Of a stretch of DNA of 11,074 nucleotides, positions 7,605 to 11,074 are shown piece by piece. The notes beneath the pieces are model-generated. The model had not been told where the DNA came from. It was given only the letters and a program-made list of their open reading frames with translations, and ran no database searches. The translations under genes were made by a program, and so were the position numbers. The DNA is from JBOHHR01 sp050740975. GTDB taxonomy: Bacteria > Pseudomonadota > Gammaproteobacteria > JBOHHR01. Every line of letters starts with the position of its first letter. Within the stretch, counting starts at the first letter, position 1. Location: the NCBI GenBank assembly GCA_050740975.1, contig JBOIEE010000068.1, forward strand, positions 1 to 11,074. Reading direction: 5' to 3'.

Positions 7605-7646
7605 CTCATAATCCCTTGGTCGCAGGTTCGAGTCCTGCCGGGCCCA
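7605..7646 (+). other. 3' half of a tRNA with anticodon CAT (Ile2- or Met-type), probable attachment-site scar
   Basis: The piece starts with the anticodon loop CTCATAA (anticodon CAT 7607-7609), then TCCCT, variable loop TTGGTC, T-arm GCAGG-TTCGAGT-CCTGC, and the 3' acceptor strand CGGGCCC with discriminator A at 7646. Left of the loop the sequence is not tRNA: GGGTT cannot complete the 5-bp anticodon stem with TCCCT, and there is no D-arm or 5' acceptor strand. CCA is not encoded (CAG follows). The TTGGTC variable loop resembles the minor Ile tRNA read with lysidine more than elongator Met. Homology beginning at the anticodon loop is what tyrosine recombinases leave at the far end of an element integrated in a tRNA gene. 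Confidence 0.8.
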
Positions 7647-7674
7647 CAGCTTAAAAGTCCTCTCGATTGCCTCG

Positions 7675-7828
7675 TGGAGAATATTTTTCTTATTGGAGAA
7701 CAGGTCGGTGAGCGCGAGTCGTGTCCGAGCCGAGCCAATAAAAGCCATCCGCAAAATTGGAGAATATTTCTTAGCATATCTAGCAAAAACGCGGCTTTCC
7801 TGGCCCTAATTAGCTTTTATTTTCTCCA
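7675..7828. repeat. TGGAGAATATTT repeats in the spacer between the two tRNA halves
   Basis: TGGAGAATATTT occurs twice in direct orientation (7675-7686 and 7758-7769), followed in both cases by a CTTA a few bases on. A shorter TTGGAGAA is at 7693-7700, and an inverted relative, ATTTTCTCCA, is at 7819-7828. The spacer is AT-richer than its surroundings and has no credible gene. The copies lie left of the TTT tRNA half and may be protein-binding arm sites of the element that ended there. Confidence 0.45.
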
Positions 7829-7883
7829 GTGCTTGGGATGTTTTTGAAAGGATGTTCAACACATTAAGCCGCGCTTGTGGATC

Positions 7884-7931
7884 GGACTTTTAATCCGTTG
7901 GTCGGGGGTTCGACTCCCCCACGGCCCACCA
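7884..7931 (+). other. 3' half of tRNA-Lys(TTT), probable attachment-site scar beside the integrase
   Basis: CGGA, loop CTTTTAA (anticodon TTT) and TCCG form a good anticodon stem of four pairs; then come TTGGTC, T-arm GGGGG-TTCGACT-CCCCC, the acceptor strand ACGGCCC, discriminator A and an encoded CCA at 7929-7931. Upstream bases (GCGCTTGTGGAT) do not match a D-arm, and no 5' half is present, so it cannot be a functional tRNA. It lies 103 bases before the integrase start, the classic place for an attachment core; an integrating element carries or duplicates just such a 3' half. Confidence 0.85.
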
Positions 7932-7988
7932 TAAAAACAATAAGTTATGAGAATGTAGGCCATAAAATTGCAGTTTAGGAGCCCCTGA

Positions 7989-8010
7989 GGTACAGTTGCG
8001 GTACAGTCGC
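7989..8010 (+). repeat. Tandem 11-bp repeat GGTACAGTYGC upstream of the integrase
   Basis: GGTACAGTTGC (7989-7999) is followed without gap by GGTACAGTCGC (8000-8010), 10 of 11 bases identical, 8-29 bases before the integrase ribosome site. The position suits a binding site for the integrase itself or an excisionase/repressor, with possible autoregulation. Confidence 0.5.
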
Positions 8011-8017
8011 AATACCG

Positions 8018-8024
8018 AAGGAGG
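8018..8024 (+). promoter_or_regulatory. Ribosome binding site that fixes the integrase start
   Basis: AAGGAGG lies 10 bases before ATG 8035. It excludes the upstream in-frame TTG at 7996, which would place this site inside the gene. The nearer ATG at 8028 is out of frame and only 3 bases away. Confidence 0.75.
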
Positions 8025-8034
8025 TGTATGTACC

Positions 8035-9078
8035 ATGGCGACGCTCGTCAAGACCCAGTCCGACACATGGAAAGCCGTCATCCGAAAGACGGGTTGGCCA
8101 ACTACTGTAAAAACATTCCGTACCAAACGCGATGCAACAGATTGGGCGCGCCGTGTCGAAGATGAGATGGTGCGCGGAGTCTACTTGGATCGGGCACCCT
8201 CGGAACGCATAACGCTCAAGAATGCACTGGAGCGGTATATGCACGAAGTCGCGCCCGCTAAACAAGCGAATACCCATGATCGAGAGCGAGTCCGCGCTCA
8301 GATCTTATCTGAGCGATTAGGAAGTTACTCACTGGCAGCTATAACGCCGAATATTGTAGCCCGTTACCGCGACAACCGGCTGGATGAAGGTAAATCCAAT
8401 AACACTGTACGGTTGGAGCTGGCCATGCTCAGCCATTTGTTTAATACGGCGATCCGCGAATGGGGGCTCGGTCTGGTTTACAATCCTGTCGCGAATATCC
8501 GAAAACCTTCACCAGGAAATGGCAGGAACCGCCGCTTGTCTCTCGCCGAAGAAGAACGGCTACTTTCCGCAGTGGACCAACACAGTAACCCAATGTTGAG
8601 TTGGATAGCGCGGATTGCCCTCTATTCCGGCATGCGCCAAGGCGAGATCCTGAGTCTCCACCGCGATCAGGTAGACCTTCAACGCCGCCTAGTACGTCTG
8701 GACAAAACGAAGAATGGCGACGCGAGGACAGTCCCGCTGTCGACTCGGGCGGCAGCCGTATTCCGCGAGGCAATCGAACATCCCATGCATAAGCTCGTCG
8801 ATACACCCCTGCTTTTCTATGGCGAGCCGGGAAGAGATGGGAAGCGACGACCTTATGTGATCCACAAGGTCTGGGCGCAGGCCATGCAGCGCGCGGGGCT
8901 GCGCGACTTTCGTTTTCACGATCTTCGCCACGAAGCGGTTTCCCGTCTGGTCGAGGCCGGACTGAGTGACCAGGAAGTCGCCACCATATCGGGCCATAAG
9001 TCGATGCAGATGCTCAAACGCTATACGCATCTGCGGGCCGAAGATCTGGTGGCGAAACTGGACAGGGCTCTTCTTTGA
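8035..9078 (+). CDS. int: Site-specific tyrosine recombinase (integrase)
   Basis: A 347-residue phage-type integrase with all catalytic residues. An N-terminal arm-binding-like segment (about 1-55) is followed by a SAM-like core-binding domain (about 58-155) and the catalytic domain (about 165-345). I see Arg201 in SGMRQGEIL, Lys226 in LDKTKNGDARTVPL, His295/Arg298 in FHDLRHEAVSRL, His321 in ISGHKSM and the nucleophile Tyr330 in LKRYTHL. Length is normal and no frameshift is visible. It reads away from the tRNA-Lys 3' half 103 bases upstream, so it is probably the recombinase of an element that used a tRNA-Lys gene. Start ATG 8035 is chosen for its AAGGAGG. Its lower GC than the tad genes agrees with foreign origin. 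No excisionase gene is visible. Confidence 0.95.
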   Translation: MATLVKTQSDTWKAVIRKTGWPTTVKTFRTKRDATDWARRVEDEMVRGVYLDRAPSERITLKNALERYMHEVAPAKQANTHDRERVRAQILSERLGSYSLAAITPNIVARYRDNRLDEGKSNNTVRLELAMLSHLFNTAIREWGLGLVYNPVANIRKPSPGNGRNRRLSLAEEERLLSAVDQHSNPMLSWIARIALYSGMRQGEILSLHRDQVDLQRRLVRLDKTKNGDARTVPLSTRAAAVFREAIEHPMHKLVDTPLLFYGEPGRDGKRRPYVIHKVWAQAMQRAGLRDFRFHDLRHEAVSRLVEAGLSDQEVATISGHKSMQMLKRYTHLRAEDLVAKLDRALL

Positions 9079-9081
9079 ACC

Positions 9082-9103
9082 ACCGGCGGCAAAAGGCGCC
9101 GGT
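9082..9103 (+). terminator. Hairpin just after the integrase, possible terminator
   Basis: ACCGGCG (9082-9088) pairs fully with CGCCGGT (9097-9103) around an 8-base A-rich loop, 3 bases after the integrase stop. Only TATTG follows, not a T-run, so termination is uncertain. The stretch 9104-9250 shows no other feature. Confidence 0.4.
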
Positions 9104-9250
9104 TATTGCGTGGTCGCTTTCAATGATGTGTTGGACAAGACCAAACTGTCCTGTACTGCAGGGCTCGCCGCTTGGGAGCGCCCGAGAAGGCGATCTCCGG
9201 CGGGACGACTCAGCGATCCCGACCATAGACCGCGTCTTAAGAGACTTGAC

Positions 9251-9850
9251 TCAAAGGGTGAGCTTGATCACGCTTAGGACCGTTCCGTCCGGGAGCTTCA
9301 CCGACTGTGACCGGACGGAGAGGCGGAAACTGTCCCGCCCAGCGAGCCAACGCGAGGCGGGCTCCTGTTTAAGACGTGATTTCCCGTAAGTGCGAATCCG
9401 TCCGTGTCGGAATGAAGCTCCTTCTGCATCCATAGATTCGACGGGAAGGTCAGGTTCGTGATGGCCCCACTCGCGATTCGCTTGGCTGTAACAGATCGCG
9501 GCCGCAGGCTCACGCGAGCGCTTTACGAGCTTGATCGCGGTGGCGGTGAGGCTGGTGTTAAATTCTTTGCCGAGGGTATCAGCCACATCGAGCGATGGGC
9601 TTGCCCTCCGCCTTCGGCCCAAAGAGGTAGTCGGGCAGGATCAGTTGCGAGGCGAAGCTGTTGGCGAGCGCCTCCACGGTCTGCGCCTCGGCGTTTTGGG
9701 GCCCGATGTCCTCCGTGGCGCAAAGGAACCCTCCGCGACCGCAGTCAGTTATCCAATGGCCTAGCTCATGGGCGATGGAGAAGCGCTGCCGAACCGGGTA
9801 GGTCTTGGTATTGACCGTGATGATAGCGCGCGAACCGTCCACGCTTGTCG
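9251..9850 (-). pseudogene. ImmA/IrrE-type (M78) zinc metallopeptidase remnant, frameshifted and 5' truncated
   Basis: On the minus strand one frame (stop 9579-9581) reads SRAIITVNTKTYPVRQRFS, then the zinc-binding HELGH (9756-9770), then AEAQTVEALANSFASQLILPDYLF. A second frame, stop at 9251-9253, continues DVADTLGKEFNTSLTATAIKL, the conserved second half of the same family. The join lies near 9590-9600 and needs one net +1 shift, so the reading frame is broken. The N-terminal part is missing: above about 9850 the DNA belongs to an esterase fragment on the other strand. A third frame, with SSIIAGGDKRG just upstream, might extend the remnant to about 9885 across another shift near 9838. Intact relatives cleave phage or element repressors (ImmA) or act in stress responses, and are frequent beside integrases. 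Here it is most likely a dead relic of the integrated element. Confidence 0.78.
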
Positions 9851-10324
9851 CCGCCGGCGATGATCGAACTCGGGACCATTCCCCGTTCGGTGGCGCAAGA
9901 GTGGAGTATCGACGAGGAACGTATCTTTTTGACTGGACATTCCGATGGGAGAACGGTCGCGATGGGGCCTGCACTCATTAGTGGGACCAAGAACATGCCT
10001 GCGGCCATCGCCCCGAGCGCCGTGGGAATCAACAAGCGCGACCTGTCGGAGCGCGACTGTCCCGATCCGATCCCGGTCATGGTGATGCATAGCGCGGATG
10101 ACCGTCTTTTCCCAGGGTATGGAGCGCAGTCCGTCGAGTGGTGGGCGGAGTGCAATGGATGTGATCTGAAAGCCACTGAAACGATGGACAACGGGTGCGT
10201 TGCTTACCGTGGTTGCGCTAACGGGGTGGAGACTTTGTATTGCGAAGGTGATCGGTCCCACTCAAAGTGGCCCGGGTTAAACAGCGCCATCCTCGAATTC
10301 TTTGTGCGGTCTGGTCGCTCTTAG
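9845..10324 (+). pseudogene. PHB-depolymerase/LpqC-type esterase, N-terminally truncated
   Basis: The frame from about 9845 to TAG 10322-10324 encodes the C-terminal half of an alpha/beta-hydrolase. SIDEERIFLTGHSDG carries the nucleophile elbow G-H-S-D-G (Ser33 counted from TTG 9845), MHSADDRLFP the probable catalytic Asp (85 or 86), and GDRSHSKWPG the catalytic His (139). AAIAPSAV, ECNGC and CVAYRGC also match the COG3509 poly(3-hydroxybutyrate) depolymerase/feruloyl-esterase layout. Intact members are usually about 300 residues with a signal peptide; here the first half is gone, replaced by the minus-strand peptidase remnant, and no good start or ribosome site exists. In-frame TGA at 9812 shows no upstream extension. 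The triad survives but the fold is incomplete, so I call it a pseudogene; a translated fragment cannot be excluded. Confidence 0.75.
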
Positions 10325-10329
10325 GGAAG

Positions 10330-10364
10330 CTCTGAAAAACCCATCTCCTTCAGATTTTTGAGAG
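10330..10364 (+). other. Inverted repeat after the esterase fragment
   Basis: CTCTGAAAAA (10330-10339) and TTTTTGAGAG (10355-10364) pair at nine of ten positions around a 15-base loop, 5 bases past the esterase stop. It could act as a bidirectional transcription end or be the remnant of an insertion-sequence end; I cannot decide. The remaining bases to 10483 show nothing else. Confidence 0.4.
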
Positions 10365-10483
10365 TCGAAAAGGGAAAAGCGTGGCTTTACTTTTGACTAG
10401 CATTTCTCAAACACCGACGCGTTTAAGAAAAACAGTCTTACCATCACATCGCTGGGCACCCTGATTTTCGCCATGGACCCGAT

Positions 10484-11074
10484 ATGAAGAGGCTGTTTCG
10501 TGATCTCGCCTATACGGCTGTCGCCGCAGCTCTCCTGTGGTTGTTGCTCCCTGAGCGGTTCGCGTTGAACGTTCCCATCGCACTATTCGGCTGGGGCAAC
10601 GCGCCCGCCAGCGGCCAAGGAAATCCAAGACCGCCTCCGGCTGCCTGCGGGGTTTTCCATTCGGCTTCACGCGAGCCGATTGTCCGGCGCGCGTATCCTG
10701 CGGTTTACGGACACCGGAGATCTGCTGGTGAGCCTGCCAGGGCCGGGGCGCATCGTACTCCTTGAGCGTGACACCAATGGTGATGGCTCAGCCGATGGTT
10801 CGTCGTGATCTTCTGACTGACTTGAATCGGCCACATGGTATGGATATATATGATGGTTGGCTTTATGTTGCCGAAACCAACGCGGTAGGGCGGATCCGTT
10901 TCGATGCCAGCACCCGAGGTGTGAGCGGTAAATACGATCGCATTGTCACCGGTCTGCCCGGCGGTGGCGCCCACTGGGCCGCAGCGTGCGTTTTGGCCCT
11001 GACGGCTGGATGTATCTGAGCGTGGGTTCCAGTTGCAACGCGTGCCAGGAGCGGGACCCACGCCGCGCTGGGAT
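10484..11074 (+). pseudogene. PQQ-dependent sorbosone-dehydrogenase-like protein, three frameshifts, 3' end outside window
   Basis: Start ATG 10484 gives an N-terminal hydrophobic anchor (AVAAALLWLLLP, then ALNVPIALFGWG). The family match then hops frames. Near 10608-10613 it moves to a frame reading AKEIQDRLRLPAGFSIRLHA and RILRFTDTGDLLVSLPGPGR. Near 10800, just before TGA 10806-10808, it moves to one reading LLTDLNRPHGMDIYDGWLYV and AVGRIRFDAS. Near 10978 it moves to one reading RSVRFGPDGWMYLSVGSSCN to the window edge. Together they follow the beta-propeller order of the L-sorbosone dehydrogenase/glucose-dehydrogenase-like family (COG2133), which oxidise sugars or related compounds with pyrroloquinoline quinone in the periplasm. 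Two shifts are net +1 and one net -1. Residue-level conservation is high, so inactivation is recent or the shifts are sequencing errors. Confidence 0.78.

Noticed and set aside
7605..7646. Functional tRNA gene with anticodon CAT
   Set aside because: No 5' acceptor strand or D-arm lies upstream, and the anticodon stem cannot close.
7563..7786. Minus-strand open frames ending in peptides such as WARQDSNLRPRDYENP and GRTRTCDQGI
   Set aside because: These are the well-known false translations of a tRNA 3' half read backwards; here they come from the CAT tRNA fragment.
7494..7847. 117-codon + strand open frame
   Set aside because: It runs through the GTCA repeat array and the CAT tRNA half, has no ribosome site, and its composition is not coding-like.
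7890..8126. Minus-strand open frame with WAVGESNPRPTD
   Set aside because: False translation of the tRNA-Lys 3' end, running antisense into the integrase start.
9845..10324. Complete small esterase gene
   Set aside because: It lacks the N-terminal half of the fold, a credible start codon and a ribosome site, and it abuts a rearrangement point.

Overview
The window looks like a chromosomal segment of a GC-rich gammaproteobacterium. The basis is the GC-rich codon use, a proteobacterial tad/flp pilus cluster with TadZ/CpaE-type and TadA/CpaF-type ATPases, and tRNA 3' halves of proteobacterial type. The lineage cannot be fixed from the sequence alone.

Positions 1-6593 hold the 3' part of a tight-adherence (Tad/Flp) pilus operon, all on the + strand with gaps of 1-42 bases: the end of a TadG-like protein, two TadE/TadF-type minor pseudopilins, the localisation ATPase CpaE/TadZ, the secretion ATPase CpaF/TadA, and the inner-membrane platform proteins TadB and TadC. 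The major pilin, prepilin peptidase, secretin and CpaB are not in view and presumably lie upstream. Together the visible genes would place the machine at its cellular site (CpaE), energise fibre assembly (CpaF), form the membrane platform (TadB/TadC) and supply tip or minor components (TadE/F/G). A lower-GC gene for an isoprenylcysteine-carboxylmethyltransferase-like membrane protein follows (6659-7270).

Positions 7271-8034 contain no convincing gene and look like a mobile-element junction zone. It holds two different tRNA 3' halves, one with anticodon CAT (7605-7646) and one with anticodon TTT (7884-7931). Both begin at the anticodon arm and lack a 5' half, as expected of attachment-site scars. 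Each has its own family of short repeats on its left, and an 11-bp tandem repeat lies between the second half and an intact tyrosine recombinase gene (8035-9078).

Right of the integrase the sequence is decayed. A frameshifted ImmA/IrrE-type metallopeptidase remnant lies on the minus strand (9251 to about 9850). It abuts, with both 5' ends missing, a truncated PHB-depolymerase/LpqC-type esterase on the + strand (about 9845-10324). A PQQ-dependent sorbosone-dehydrogenase-like gene (10484 to the window end) is broken by three frameshifts. The left 9 kb has no visible frameshift while the right 1.8 kb has at least four, so this is more likely true gene decay around an old integration site than uniform sequencing error.
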